Below, in pieces: positions 26,195-34,644 of a stretch of DNA of 64,000 bases. Below the pieces are notes generated by a model. That model searched no databases and had not been told where the DNA came from. It was given only the letters and a program-made list of their open reading frames with translations. How positions within the stretch are numbered: position 1 is the stretch's first letter; each line of letters starts with the position of its first letter. The position numbers and the translations under genes are program-made. Origin of the DNA: Bdellovibrio bacteriovorus (GTDB lineage: Bacteria > Bdellovibrionota > Bdellovibrionia > Bdellovibrionales > Bdellovibrionaceae); NCBI RefSeq assembly GCF_002208115.1, contig NZ_CP020946.1:2728001-2792000 (forward strand), read 5' to 3'.

Positions 26195-26540
26195 GTTTGC
26201 TCCGCAGATCAGCTACCAAACATTCCTAGAGGTGTTTGAGCAGAGTCTTGACCCCGAAGTGATCACTTATGCTGATCTTCTCGTGACCGGTGTGAAATCC
26301 AACAAAGAAAAGATTGATTCCAAGATTCAGGCGTCCAGCGCCCACTGGAAAGTGGAACGCATGGCGACCATCGACCGCAACATCCTGCGCATTGCCGTTT
26401 ACGAAATGCGTTTTGCGGCAGATCCGATCAAAGAAAACATCGTCATCAATGAAGCGGTGGAAATCGCCAAAAAATACGGAACTTCCGATTCTGGCAGCTT
26501 CGTTAACGGACTTCTAGATCAAGTCGGCAAGGCTCACTAA
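26133..26540 (+). CDS. nusB: transcription antitermination factor NusB
   Basis: A 135-aa all-helical protein that with NusE/S10 binds boxA RNA in rRNA antitermination complexes. 'KLTARRQARELALQVLFQTE' is the conserved RNA-binding N-terminus. 'ATIDRNILRIAVYEMRF' and 'VINEAVEIAKKYGTSDSGSFVNGLLD' are its other signatures. ATG 26133 begins inside the end of nrdR. The nrdR-nusB pairing is common in bacteria. Its stop overlaps the next start (TAATGG). Confidence 0.96.
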   Translation: MKLTARRQARELALQVLFQTEFAPQISYQTFLEVFEQSLDPEVITYADLLVTGVKSNKEKIDSKIQASSAHWKVERMATIDRNILRIAVYEMRFAADPIKENIVINEAVEIAKKYGTSDSGSFVNGLLDQVGKAH

Positions 26541-26992
26541 TGGCTCTTAGCGTACTTTCCCAGGCCAGCGCTCTAAACCCGGGTTCCGACCTGTGGATTG
26601 TGCCTGATCTGGAAAAGTCGCCGTGGACCGCGAAGCTGGATTGGTACCTGAACTTTCAGGTGTGCAAATCCTCGCGCCACCAGTCCCCGGCACTGCCTGA
26701 GTTCTTGGGCAGTGTATTGGAACAGACCGAACTGAACAAACCCGCGATCCCTGCGGTGTCTGATCAGCCGCTGATGATCGCCTCGGACAAACTTCTGCCC
26801 AACAAATGGGTCGTGATCCTTCCCTGGAACGAAGACCTTACCCAGTGGACCGCCGAAATCTTCCGCATCTGGAAGAATCTGAACAAACCCACTTTGCGCA
26901 TTTTCATGCCACCTGGACAAAGTACCGGGAACCTGCAGATCGCCTGGCAGACCCACCACCCGGTTCAGGAATTCACAGTCGTCCTTGATTAA
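26540..26992 (+). CDS. conserved cytoplasmic protein of unknown function
   Basis: About 150 aa with no signal peptide and no domain I can name. Trp- and Pro-rich, with a beta-strand pattern ('WVVILPWNED', 'LRIFMPPGQS'). ATG 26540 overlaps the nusB stop, so it is co-translated with nusB. Position inside the nrdR-nusB unit suggests a housekeeping role, but nothing more can be read. Confidence 0.6.
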   Translation: MALSVLSQASALNPGSDLWIVPDLEKSPWTAKLDWYLNFQVCKSSRHQSPALPEFLGSVLEQTELNKPAIPAVSDQPLMIASDKLLPNKWVVILPWNEDLTQWTAEIFRIWKNLNKPTLRIFMPPGQSTGNLQIAWQTHHPVQEFTVVLD

Positions 26993-27071
26993 ACAAACGT
27001 TTCTCCCCACAATTAAATAAACCGCCAGCACCAACATCATCATTTGGCGGAGCATCTTAGTGGGAGCGTTC

Positions 27072-27626
27072 ATGGAGAAATTTTCGCAGTCTTTGGTGTC
27101 AACAATCACAAACCTTCAGAAACGACTTGAGTCTGTTCTGGAAAATGATTTTGAAGCCAAGGTGGAAGCGTCAGAGCGCCATGCGCACTTTGAACCTTCC
27201 CGCGATCTGTCTTTGGTGCGCGGCCTTTCTTTGGGTCTGCCGGAAGATCATATTGATCGTGCGATTGTGGTGTTCTCGCGTCTGGCCTTGTTGTTTGATG
27301 CCGGCGTTATGCTGGAAAATCACGACGGTCAGTGGAAAGCGCAGGCTTATTTCCATAAAGGTGCGACTCACCTTTTGAAAAACAACTCCAAGTCCTTTGT
27401 TAAAATCCCTCAGATGAATCTATTGTCAGTGCTTTCCACGGCGTCCCAGCCGATGCTGGAAAAACTGCAGTTACAGCATCTGGATCCGGACAATAAAACG
27501 TCCTGCCTTTTGATCAAAGCCAGCCCTGACTTTGCCTTTATTCTTTTCTCGGGCATGGCCGACCTGTGGCTGAAAGAACATGTCGAAAACGTGCGTCGCG
27601 CCCTGATCAACGGACTTGCTGACTGA
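27072..27626 (+). CDS. cytoplasmic protein of unknown function
   Basis: About 184 aa. ATG 27072 is chosen because GGAG lies five bases upstream; a longer start at 27060 would overlap that site. N-terminal helical half ('LVSTITNLQKRLESVLENDFEAKV'), then a mixed alpha/beta part resembling a small GAF- or PAS-like sensory fold ('LALLFDAGVMLENHDGQWKAQAYFH', 'FAFILFSGMADLWLKEHVENVRRAL'), a weak impression only. It overlaps the PEP-synthase regulator start, suggesting a link to that kinase. Confidence 0.6.
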   Translation: MEKFSQSLVSTITNLQKRLESVLENDFEAKVEASERHAHFEPSRDLSLVRGLSLGLPEDHIDRAIVVFSRLALLFDAGVMLENHDGQWKAQAYFHKGATHLLKNNSKSFVKIPQMNLLSVLSTASQPMLEKLQLQHLDPDNKTSCLLIKASPDFAFILFSGMADLWLKEHVENVRRALINGLAD

Positions 27627-28471
27627 TGGACGGCGACAACAAAACCTACACCATCTATATCCTTTCTGACAGCACGGGTGAAACCGCCGCAACGATGATC
27701 CGGGCGGCTTTGGTTCAATACACCACCAAAGACGTTAACATCATCCGCTGTAAAAACGTGCGCACCGAAACCCAGGCCGAGGCCGTCATCGAAGAATGCT
27801 TCGAGCGCCGTGGAATGCTGGCCTACACCGTTGCCAGCCAGGGCCTGCGCGCCAAGATCCGCGAAATGGCTTCCGGCAAAGGCATTCCCTACTTTGACCT
27901 TCTGGGCCCGCTGCTTTCCACCTTGGACACTTTCTTTGGTCAGCATTCCGAAGACACCGTGGGTGCCTTGCGTGCGGTCGATGAAAGATACTTCAAACGC
28001 ATTGAAGCCATCGAATACACCGTCAAACACGATGACGGCAAAACCTTTGCCGAACTGGACAAGGCTGACATCGTTCTTGTCGGAATTTCCCGCACCAGTA
28101 AAACGCCGCTTTCCATCTTCCTGTCCCACAAGGGCTGGAAGGTCGCAAACGTCCCGCTGGTATTGGACACTCCCCTGCCGGAAGAATTGTTCAAGATCGA
28201 TCAGCGCCGCATTGTGGGTTTGATCATCGATATGGATTCCCTGCAAAGAATCCGCAAAAGCCGCTTGGAAAAATTCGGTCAGGATCCGGGTGGTTCTTAC
28301 GCTTCAATGTCTCATATCGCCAAAGAAATCGAATACGCTGAAAAGATCTTTAAGGTGAATCGCCGCTGGCCGGTCTTCAACGTCACCGAACGTGCGTTGG
28401 AAGAAACAGCCAGTGAGATCGTGCGAATCATCGCCGCCCGTCTGGGCCTTCCTGACAGCGTTATCTTTTAA
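27626..28471 (+). CDS. pyruvate,phosphate dikinase / PEP synthase regulatory protein (bifunctional kinase-phosphotransferase)
   Basis: About 281 aa of the PPSR/PDRP family, which switches PEP synthase or pyruvate,phosphate dikinase off by ADP-dependent Thr phosphorylation and on by Pi-dependent dephosphorylation. Family marks: 'IYILSDSTGETAATMIRAAL', the P-loop-like 'GISRTSKTPLSIFL' (about residue 152) and 'GLIIDMDSLQRIRKSRL'. The target enzyme is not in the window, so PpsA versus PPDK is open. ATG 27626 overlaps the previous stop (TGATG). Last gene of the nrdR-nusB cluster. Confidence 0.93.
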   Translation: MDGDNKTYTIYILSDSTGETAATMIRAALVQYTTKDVNIIRCKNVRTETQAEAVIEECFERRGMLAYTVASQGLRAKIREMASGKGIPYFDLLGPLLSTLDTFFGQHSEDTVGALRAVDERYFKRIEAIEYTVKHDDGKTFAELDKADIVLVGISRTSKTPLSIFLSHKGWKVANVPLVLDTPLPEELFKIDQRRIVGLIIDMDSLQRIRKSRLEKFGQDPGGSYASMSHIAKEIEYAEKIFKVNRRWPVFNVTERALEETASEIVRIIAARLGLPDSVIF

Positions 28472-28474
28472 TAC

Positions 28475-28650
28475 GACGGCCGGGCTGCCTTGGCCCCGTC
28501 GGCCTGCTGCCGTCAACTCCGCGACACGCCGTCCGGGCTCTGCCGTGGCCCGCGCTTCCGCGCGGGTGCGCGCCGTCGTGGCGCCCACGGAGGTCGCTGC
28601 GTTGCTGGCAGCTGTCCGCCGGGTCCAAGACATCCCAGCCTCGCTCGGGT
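28475..28650. repeat. GC-rich structured intergenic element
   Basis: About 175 bases far richer in G+C than the flanking genes. It contains the perfect hairpin CCCGCGC TTCC GCGCGGG (28549-28566) nested near GCCGTGG (28542-28548) and CCACGG (28585-28590). The in-frame open stretch here is Ala/Arg-rich and looks non-coding. It might be a dispersed repeat or a structured RNA. Confidence 0.55.
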
Positions 28651-28713
28651 TAATACGCCTTCTCTCGACCTTTGCGCCAAAACTAAGAAGAGCCTGTGGC
28701 ATAGCAATTGTAT

Positions 28714-28729
28714 CTCTGTTTATACAGAG
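28714..28729 (+). promoter_or_regulatory. hairpin covering the ribosome-binding site of the HEYGH peptidase
   Basis: CTCTGT TTAT ACAGAG forms a 6-bp stem ending seven bases before the ATG at 28737. Its right arm contains the only purine-rich site (AGAGG), so folding would hide it. Speculative control of translation. Confidence 0.35.
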
Positions 28730-28736
28730 GTTGCCT

Positions 28737-29780
28737 ATGAGATCATCTGCTCTTAAATTCTTTATGCCTTTCCTTTCCTGTCTAGTGTCTGTACAGGTAC
28801 AGGCGCAAAGTGTTGAGTCGGACTTTATGGCGAATCAATGTCCCGGGATCTCTTCCTTTTCCTCAGTGAATTTATGGCAAGACGGTAATGATTTATCTGT
28901 CTCATCTTGCGGGTTCGCGCAAAAGCTGGCTGGTGTTGTCGATTCGATTTCTGATTGGGCTCCCGTCTCTGAGAAAATCATGCTGTCATTAAAGCATTCT
29001 GCCAGCGGGGCTTCCTATGATGGTGTGAAAGTACTTTCAGCCGCAGAGTTTCTTTACATTGAAGGCTCAAACCACAAAGAAAAACATCTGCGCAATGAAC
29101 AGGGCAATCTAACGACCTTTGCACACGAATACGGTCACGTAATCCTAACTGACTGGCTGACTCGCGACATTCCTGAATTCAAAGCCATCCGCGAAGGCAT
29201 CGCTTCACCCATGATCGCAAACCAAAAAGTCTACTTCCTCGCAAATCAACGGGGCTTGATTGAAAAGCGCATCATTGCAGCACCCACCCCGTCCCACCAA
29301 GAGCGCCTTCTGAAAAAGAAACAGGACATCGAACGCCAGTTGGCGCAAGCCTACTTTGAAGGGGGTGAATTTTCTGCGGAACAAAACCGCATACTGAATT
29401 TGCTTGCGCCCTATCACGAACTTTTTGCTGACGTGGTGGCCGTGCTTTATGCCGAAGACCCCCAAGCCATGCGCAAGGCCGTGGAACTTCCCAGCAGCTC
29501 TGACAAAGATATCTATATGGCTGAAGCCCGTGATTTCACCATCAGACACTCCCACGAGCATTGGAATGACTCCACCCCGCACTACAGGCTTTCACCAGTT
29601 CGCAGCAGGCTGTTTGCAGGCCATTGGATCAAGGGATATTCGTCGACAGAAAAACGTGAATATCTTGAAAAAGTCTATAACCTATTGCGCGACGATATAC
29701 TGTCTCGCTGGCATCAAGAAACGCCCTCAGTTCAAGACGCTAACAAAACGCTGATCGAAAAGATCAATTCAAGGCTTTAA
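28737..29780 (+). CDS. secreted HExxH zinc metallopeptidase-like protein
   Basis: About 347 aa with a signal peptide ending near 'VQVQA'. A zinc-binding 'HEYGH' lies at about residue 130. A later helix 'HELFADVVAVL' could give the third (Glu) ligand as in gluzincins, about 105 residues on. Two Cys ('NQCPG', 'SSCGF') suggest a disulphide. No exact family recognised; substrate unknown. Start ATG 28737 is the signal-peptide start; the open frame upstream runs through the GC-rich element and is not credible. Confidence 0.7.
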   Translation: MRSSALKFFMPFLSCLVSVQVQAQSVESDFMANQCPGISSFSSVNLWQDGNDLSVSSCGFAQKLAGVVDSISDWAPVSEKIMLSLKHSASGASYDGVKVLSAAEFLYIEGSNHKEKHLRNEQGNLTTFAHEYGHVILTDWLTRDIPEFKAIREGIASPMIANQKVYFLANQRGLIEKRIIAAPTPSHQERLLKKKQDIERQLAQAYFEGGEFSAEQNRILNLLAPYHELFADVVAVLYAEDPQAMRKAVELPSSSDKDIYMAEARDFTIRHSHEHWNDSTPHYRLSPVRSRLFAGHWIKGYSSTEKREYLEKVYNLLRDDILSRWHQETPSVQDANKTLIEKINSRL

Positions 29781-30166
29781 AATTTGAACTTGATGGTTTG
29801 GATTTTGGCGGCGCTGTTTTCTTTTACAAAGACGACATAGCCGTGGGATTCTTTTTTCAGACCCGTCAGTTTCATACAGTAAGAGGTTTCGCGGGATTGC
29901 AGACGCATGGGTTGTACCGGCGCATTTTCTTCGCATTCGCCTATGTCAGAAAAAGAAATTCCCTGATCCAGGAATCGAATCAGAGCGGCCTTTTCCGGCG
30001 CAGACAGCTTTTCTGAAAGCTCGGTGTTGGCGCAGCGTAAAAGATCGGACTCGTTAACTCTGAGCTTTTCGCAGGCACGGAAAATCTTCCATGTTTGGCG
30101 GGCTTGGAGCAGGTCGACTTTCTCCGCTGCCGACCAGGCCAGGGACATCAACAACAGATAAATCAT
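29777..30166 (-). CDS. small secreted protein of unknown function
   Basis: About 129 aa, signal peptide 'IYLLLMSLAWSAA'. Four Cys in the mature part ('FRACEK', 'LRCANT', 'GECEEN', 'SYCMKL') suggest two disulphides. It starts in the stop of the preceding gene (TAATG), so the pair is co-translated. The stop overlaps the opposing peptidase stop. Confidence 0.6.
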   Translation of the reverse strand: MIYLLLMSLAWSAAEKVDLLQARQTWKIFRACEKLRVNESDLLRCANTELSEKLSAPEKAALIRFLDQGISFSDIGECEENAPVQPMRLQSRETSYCMKLTGLKKESHGYVVFVKENSAAKIQTIKFKF

Positions 30167-31158
30167 TACTGTGCCCCTTTCTTTTGTTTTTCACCGAAAA
30201 GTTTAAACAACAGATAGTCCCCACCACCCGACATCGCCGCCTGGGCGGTATCAATGACATCTTTAGTGGTCATCGGCGAGGCTTTTTCAATTTGGGAAGT
30301 TCCTGTACCGCGACACTTCGGATGCAGCAGCAAGGCGGCTTTGTCCGCATGGACTTTTTTGGCCGTTTCGCAGGCATTTGCATCCACCGGGCAATTCATA
30401 TTCCATTTTTTTGTGACCGCGGTGATACGGTCATGAATTTCCTGGGTGGCGAAGCTGCTGCAATTGATGGTTTCATCCATCGCCGGTTCAAAGTAATTGG
30501 CCAGATCAAATTCGCGGTTTTGCACAAACTTTCCGTCTTTGCACACGATCAAGGGCGGAGCTCCATCAAACAGATCACGCCAGAAATAAAGGCCTTTATA
30601 GTTGGCCATCAGATCGGCATAGGATTTCACACCGGGACGCTGCAACCCCCACGTCGCATTTTCCTGCATGATCCCAACTTCCAGCGCCTTTTTCACTTTG
30701 TCAGCCGGGAGCTTCGGATCCTGCCCGACCATGTCCCAATACATGGAACCGTGAGAAAAGAAGTGATCGATCTTATCAAACCCCACAAAAAAGATTTGAC
30801 CCTTCACTTGTACTTTGGCGCTTTGGGAAAAGTAAAGCTGCGTGTACGGCTTGCCGGATCCATAAGGGACCTCGGTGTGAACTTTCGGCCCCGCCTGCGG
30901 CACATTGAAATACAACGCTTTGGTGATTTGTGGAAGGTTGCGATCCAGATCGTCTTCCAGATATTTCAAAAATCTTTTGCGATCACAGGATTTGCTGCTG
31001 TAGTTGTAATTATCAAGTGCCATCGTCAACAGAGCGTTCACCACGCGGTTGATTTCAGCATTGGCCACCACCGCATTCTTGTCACGACGGGCGGAAAAGT
31101 TGTCAGGCTCTCCAGCAAAGACATTCCAGGAAAATAAGAAGACTAAAAAAAATGCCAT
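30166..31158 (-). CDS. secreted protein of unknown function
   Basis: About 330 aa with a signal peptide ending 'WNVFAG'. Five Cys, Trp/Tyr-rich middle ('GSMYWDMVGQD', 'NYKGLYFWRDLFDGAPP'), and 'KIDHFFSHGSMYW' with neighbouring His residues. No family recognised. Coupled to the 129-aa gene downstream. It follows the 143-aa gene by 80 bases on the same strand, so a three-gene secreted-protein unit is likely. Confidence 0.62.
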   Translation of the reverse strand: MAFFLVFLFSWNVFAGEPDNFSARRDKNAVVANAEINRVVNALLTMALDNYNYSSKSCDRKRFLKYLEDDLDRNLPQITKALYFNVPQAGPKVHTEVPYGSGKPYTQLYFSQSAKVQVKGQIFFVGFDKIDHFFSHGSMYWDMVGQDPKLPADKVKKALEVGIMQENATWGLQRPGVKSYADLMANYKGLYFWRDLFDGAPPLIVCKDGKFVQNREFDLANYFEPAMDETINCSSFATQEIHDRITAVTKKWNMNCPVDANACETAKKVHADKAALLLHPKCRGTGTSQIEKASPMTTKDVIDTAQAAMSGGGDYLLFKLFGEKQKKGAQ

Positions 31159-31238
31159 TGGTTTTATTATCCAATGGCATCGTCATTTTGCCCAGTTTGT
31201 TGAAAGGCCCTAAACAGAATCAGACCTTGGTACTACGG

Positions 31239-31670
31239 CTAGGGCTGCTGGCCACGCTTTCCGGCCCACAGTTCAATTCCTTCAGGGGACAAAATCAGAT
31301 TGAAGCGGTCCTCCATAGAGCTTTCAAAGGCCATCTCAAAGGACTGTGGGAACTCCTTCGTCGCCACAAAAGCCTTCACGCTGCGGCCTTGGATTTTCAC
31401 GATCTCAGACGGCAGGAAACGGATGGTGCAAGTGGCTCTGACATCTTCGCGGGCGCACTCGATTTTTACACTTTCATCGGCACTCAGCCAGCGATAGCGG
31501 CCCTCAGCTCCCACGGCATCCATGAACTGCTGGATTCGCCCGTAAGCGCCACGCTCGTTCAGCAGAACGCCGACCTTTTCTGCGCGATGAAACACCGCCA
31601 CCGAGTCCGCCGCGGCCTGGGCCCCTGCTCCTGCCAATAACATCAAAATCACAACCATCAATGCCTTCAT
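31239..31670 (-). CDS. small secreted protein of unknown function
   Basis: About 143 aa. ATG 31670 is preferred over 31685 because AAAGGA stands seven bases before it. Signal peptide 'LMVVILMLLAGAGAQA'. Mature part is mixed alpha/beta with a Cys pair ('IECAREDVRATCTI'). Function unknown. Confidence 0.6.
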   Translation of the reverse strand: MKALMVVILMLLAGAGAQAAADSVAVFHRAEKVGVLLNERGAYGRIQQFMDAVGAEGRYRWLSADESVKIECAREDVRATCTIRFLPSEIVKIQGRSVKAFVATKEFPQSFEMAFESSMEDRFNLILSPEGIELWAGKRGQQP

Positions 31671-31854
31671 ACAGAGTCCTTTCATTTAGGTGACCTTACA
31701 GATCCACCTGAGGAATACGAGAAAAATCACTGAACCACATAAAAACCCGTCAGACACCATAGAATGCCCCGTCACAATCCTGACAGTTATGGTAATTTTG
31801 CCTATCAAGCCCCCACCGCTTTACACCGGCCCCTGGCTTCTTTATGTTCGGCCC

Positions 31855-32310
31855 ATGCTTAGATATTTGATTTTATTGCTTTTGTTTACACCCACGATCG
31901 CTCAGGCCACCTGTGTGCCCAGCGATAATTCCTGTGAATTTTATGCCTGCAAAGAGCGCGAACACGCCTGTGGTAAAAAAGGATACTGGCAAGACTTCGG
32001 CTACCCCTACTGTGAGAAGTTCTTAGTGGACGAAGAACGGTTCTCTGCCCGTTCTCAGATCTGGCTTCAGGATGTGCGCTATTGTCTGCAGGAACGGGTC
32101 CAAGAGGTTTCTGAAGGCACAAGCTGCAAAAACCTTCATACGCAAGCGATGGACAGTCACGTCAGTTGTTATGTCGACACCGGCTTTTGCGATCTGACCT
32201 ATATGGAGCAAGTCCGAATCTATTGGTATCTCAAGGGGGCTTTGCGCAGCAAGGACACCTGGCGCGAGGCTTATCTGCTGAAGCAGGCCTGTGCCAACAG
32301 ATTCAACTAG
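31855..32310 (+). CDS. Cys-rich secreted protein of unknown function
   Basis: About 151 aa with signal peptide 'YLILLLLFTPTIAQA'. The mature chain has about ten Cys ('TCVPSDNSCEFYACKEREHACG', 'PYCEKF', 'VRYCLQE', 'TSCKNL', 'VSCYVDTGFCDL', 'QACANR'), implying a compact disulphide-bonded protein. ATG 31855 begins the signal peptide; the upstream in-frame stretch is unlikely to be translated. No family recognised. Confidence 0.65.
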   Translation: MLRYLILLLLFTPTIAQATCVPSDNSCEFYACKEREHACGKKGYWQDFGYPYCEKFLVDEERFSARSQIWLQDVRYCLQERVQEVSEGTSCKNLHTQAMDSHVSCYVDTGFCDLTYMEQVRIYWYLKGALRSKDTWREAYLLKQACANRFN

Positions 32311-32318
32311 GCTGAAGC

Positions 32319-32687
32319 TTACTCTGCCCGTCGCTCCCAGATAAACGACAGATCCTCTTCCCCCATCAGAACTTTCAGATACAAGCGACCGTTCATCTCC
32401 CGAAGGACGGTCCAGCTTTCAAAGCCCAAACGCATGTCAGAATCCTGAGAACACCAGGGTGCATTGTCAGGATGAACTTCAACCACCTTCTGATAAAGCT
32501 GATCCTGACTCAATGAGTACTGAGCCCGTCTTTCACAAAACCCCTGCTCCCCTTCGCGCCAGTAGCGCAAGGTGTTTTCAGTGTTAGAACTGAAGTGATA
32601 GACGATCTGCAACGCCGGATTCGGCGGCGGCAACTCTTGCCCCTGATACAGAAGACCCACAAAAATCCAAATTCCCAGCAGGCTCAT
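32319..32687 (-). CDS. small membrane-anchored protein of unknown function
   Basis: About 122 aa with an N-terminal hydrophobic helix ('SLLGIWIFVGLLYQG') and a soluble domain of strand-like character with two Cys. ATG 32687 overlaps the stop of the lipoprotein peptidase gene (ATGA) and has GAGG six bases upstream. Likely works with that peptidase because of the coupling; no direct evidence. Confidence 0.58.
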   Translation of the reverse strand: MSLLGIWIFVGLLYQGQELPPPNPALQIVYHFSSNTENTLRYWREGEQGFCERRAQYSLSQDQLYQKVVEVHPDNAPWCSQDSDMRLGFESWTVLREMNGRLYLKVLMGEEDLSFIWERRAE

Positions 32688-34039
32688 AACCATCCTCGCT
32701 TGGAAAGAATCCCATTCACTTTTCGCGCGTCCTCCATCGACAGACCTTCAGCACAAACCTCTTTCAATGTGCCGCCAAAATCAGCGAAGTCACTGCCTGG
32801 CACCAGGCGATTCAAAACCGCCATGGAAAAATCCAGGCCCTTTTTAAAACCCAGTTGCTCAGAGATTTCCCACAAGGTGCCGCTGACAATTCCGGAATCG
32901 TGATACAATCCCCCATTTCGGTCCGCCACCGTAAGATCATTCAAGACGGTCCGGCGAAAAGGGGCTTTCTTGTAAGAGGCTTCGCCCATACGGGGACTTC
33001 CCAGTTGCATAGCTGTGAAATAGTCGGCAAAGCCCTCGTTCAGGGATCCACCTTCCCCTTCAAAGGGAAGTTTCGCCAGCACATCAATCACCGCGTGAGC
33101 ACTTTCATGCACTACAATGGACGGATCGCGCGGAATGTTCTGATAGAATTCCCCGTCGCCCTGGCCCAAACGAATTTTCCCCTGGTAATAGAAGGCCGAA
33201 TTGGTTTTTTCAGGATAGCCCACAAACACTTCGGCCTGCACCTGAAACGGCATTTTGAATCCCAAACGGTTTTGAAACCAGTTGAACGATTCATTCAAAT
33301 ATACAAACGCCTGCGCTTGATCAAAGCGATGGTCCTGCGTTGAAAACTTCAACGGACCTGCCACTTTGTCGATCTTGTCGGGGGCCTGCGAACTTACATA
33401 CACCCAATGATTGGCCAGAGTGGGTTCCAGATAAAGACCTTTTAAGGGAACCTCTTGCACAGATCCCAACAAGGGGCCGCGCGGATACACCCAGGCGCTG
33501 GTATCAATAAACTGAGAACCCGCAGGCCTGATAGAGCGTACTTCCAGATTTTGATTCAACTTCAGTGTCCACATCTGGCCTTTGAGATCCATATAGTCCA
33601 CCTGCCAGATGACTTCATAAAAACCACCTCGCTGGGTAATCACCGGAGTCACGCTTTGCGGGGGACGCTTGCGAAACAAAGGAAAAGCCGATTGAAGTTT
33701 CCGATGAATTCCTGAGGATTGCTCCGCGACAGAAGCCAAATCCAAGTGGGCAAAAGCGATCTCCGGTTTGACAGCACCGGCCCGGACACGCTTTAAAACA
33801 CCATCGGTGGCAAGGATCTCTTTTTTGTAGGCAGATTCAACCACCAGCCCTTGATAAATCTGAGGTTGCAGACGAACCCATTCCCGAGCGGAGAGGTTCT
33901 TTTCTGCCGGAGCGAATTCGAAGCCCGCAAGCTGCGCAGTGATCTTAGTCTTGTCGCCCTCTTTCCAATCGTAAGTATAAAATGACGCCTTGGTGCAGCC
34001 GACAAAAATTAAGGAAAGTAAAATCAGGATTACGTGCAT
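32684..34039 (-). CDS. lipoprotein zinc metallopeptidase (gluzincin type)
   Basis: About 451 aa with a lipobox 'IFVGC'. The N-terminal 200 residues resemble a propeptide-like region. The catalytic part has 'VVHESAHAVIDVL' (HExxH near residue 310) and 'GGSLNEGFADYFTAM', whose Glu is the third zinc ligand; together these are the M4/M36-like arrangement. 'GGLYHDSGIVSGTLWEI' matches the later conserved His/Asp region of such enzymes. Expected to be a lipid-anchored protease of the envelope. ATG 34039 with AAGGGA upstream. Confidence 0.8.
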   Translation of the reverse strand: MHVILILLSLIFVGCTKASFYTYDWKEGDKTKITAQLAGFEFAPAEKNLSAREWVRLQPQIYQGLVVESAYKKEILATDGVLKRVRAGAVKPEIAFAHLDLASVAEQSSGIHRKLQSAFPLFRKRPPQSVTPVITQRGGFYEVIWQVDYMDLKGQMWTLKLNQNLEVRSIRPAGSQFIDTSAWVYPRGPLLGSVQEVPLKGLYLEPTLANHWVYVSSQAPDKIDKVAGPLKFSTQDHRFDQAQAFVYLNESFNWFQNRLGFKMPFQVQAEVFVGYPEKTNSAFYYQGKIRLGQGDGEFYQNIPRDPSIVVHESAHAVIDVLAKLPFEGEGGSLNEGFADYFTAMQLGSPRMGEASYKKAPFRRTVLNDLTVADRNGGLYHDSGIVSGTLWEISEQLGFKKGLDFSMAVLNRLVPGSDFADFGGTLKEVCAEGLSMEDARKVNGILSKRGWL

Positions 34040-34052
34040 GGCAGCGATCCCT

Positions 34053-34084
34053 TCAAAAAAAAGAGGGCTTTAAAAAGCCCTCTT
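34053..34084 (-). terminator. rho-independent terminator of the 130-aa gene
   Basis: AAGAGGGCTT and AAGCCCTCTT arms (34061-34084) with a T-run of eight on the minus strand. It sits between the 130-aa gene and the lipoprotein peptidase, so the latter needs its own promoter. Confidence 0.88.
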
Positions 34085-34098
34085 TTGGGTGCAAGTTC

Positions 34099-34491
34099 TT
34101 ACTCGATCATCACTGATTTTTCGATGTAAGTGCCATCCCCATTTTCAAAGTGCAAAGTGTGTTTTCCCGGGGCAAAACGGCCCAGACGGACTTCTTTCTG
34201 GAAAGGAATCAGAACCATCAGGCACATGCCCGGGCTCACTGTCGCGATGGATTTGACACTATGATAGTAAGTGTCTTTGTGATCAATTTCAGCGCTCTTC
34301 CATTTGTAACAGCCATTTTGGAAGATGCCGTTCACCACAACATAAACATCAGATGCGGAATCAAAACCACCCGGAACATAAACACCACTGATGCCAATCT
34401 GAACATCTTTGGCCACACCCTGTTCCTGGGATGCCATTGCTGAAGAACCAAGACCTAACAAAGCTGCCATAATCAGAGAAACGAATTTCAT
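34099..34491 (-). CDS. small secreted protein of unknown function
   Basis: About 130 aa with signal peptide 'FVSLIMAALLGLGSSAMA'. The mature part is a beta-sandwich-like sequence ('VYVPGGFDSASDVYVVVNGIF', 'FAPGKHTLHFENGDGTY') with two Cys. ATG 34491 was chosen as the signal-peptide start over an upstream ATG. Function unknown; single-gene unit. Confidence 0.62.
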   Translation of the reverse strand: MKFVSLIMAALLGLGSSAMASQEQGVAKDVQIGISGVYVPGGFDSASDVYVVVNGIFQNGCYKWKSAEIDHKDTYYHSVKSIATVSPGMCLMVLIPFQKEVRLGRFAPGKHTLHFENGDGTYIEKSVMIE

Positions 34492-34560
34492 AGTGACTCC
34501 TTGAACTCTGCCGGTCATCGGCAGGGACCCGTGCTTGGGTGATTGCACTGTATGCCCGCC

Positions 34561-34593
34561 AAAAAAAAACAAGCATGACCATGATCATGCTTG
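34561..34593 (-). terminator. rho-independent terminator of the chemoreceptor gene
   Basis: Stem CAAGCATGA/TCATGCTTG with a nine-base T-run on the minus strand (34561-34569). It lies about 50 bases past the chemoreceptor stop. Confidence 0.9.
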
Positions 34594-34644
34594 ATTCTAT
34601 GAGTTATAGGAATCCATCCCCCGAGTGGAGAGATTCATTTCAAA

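Noticed and set aside
28392-28736. N-terminal extension of the HEYGH peptidase frame
   Set aside because: The Ala/Arg-rich stretch lies in the GC-rich element and over the end of the preceding gene; a signal peptide begins cleanly at 28737.
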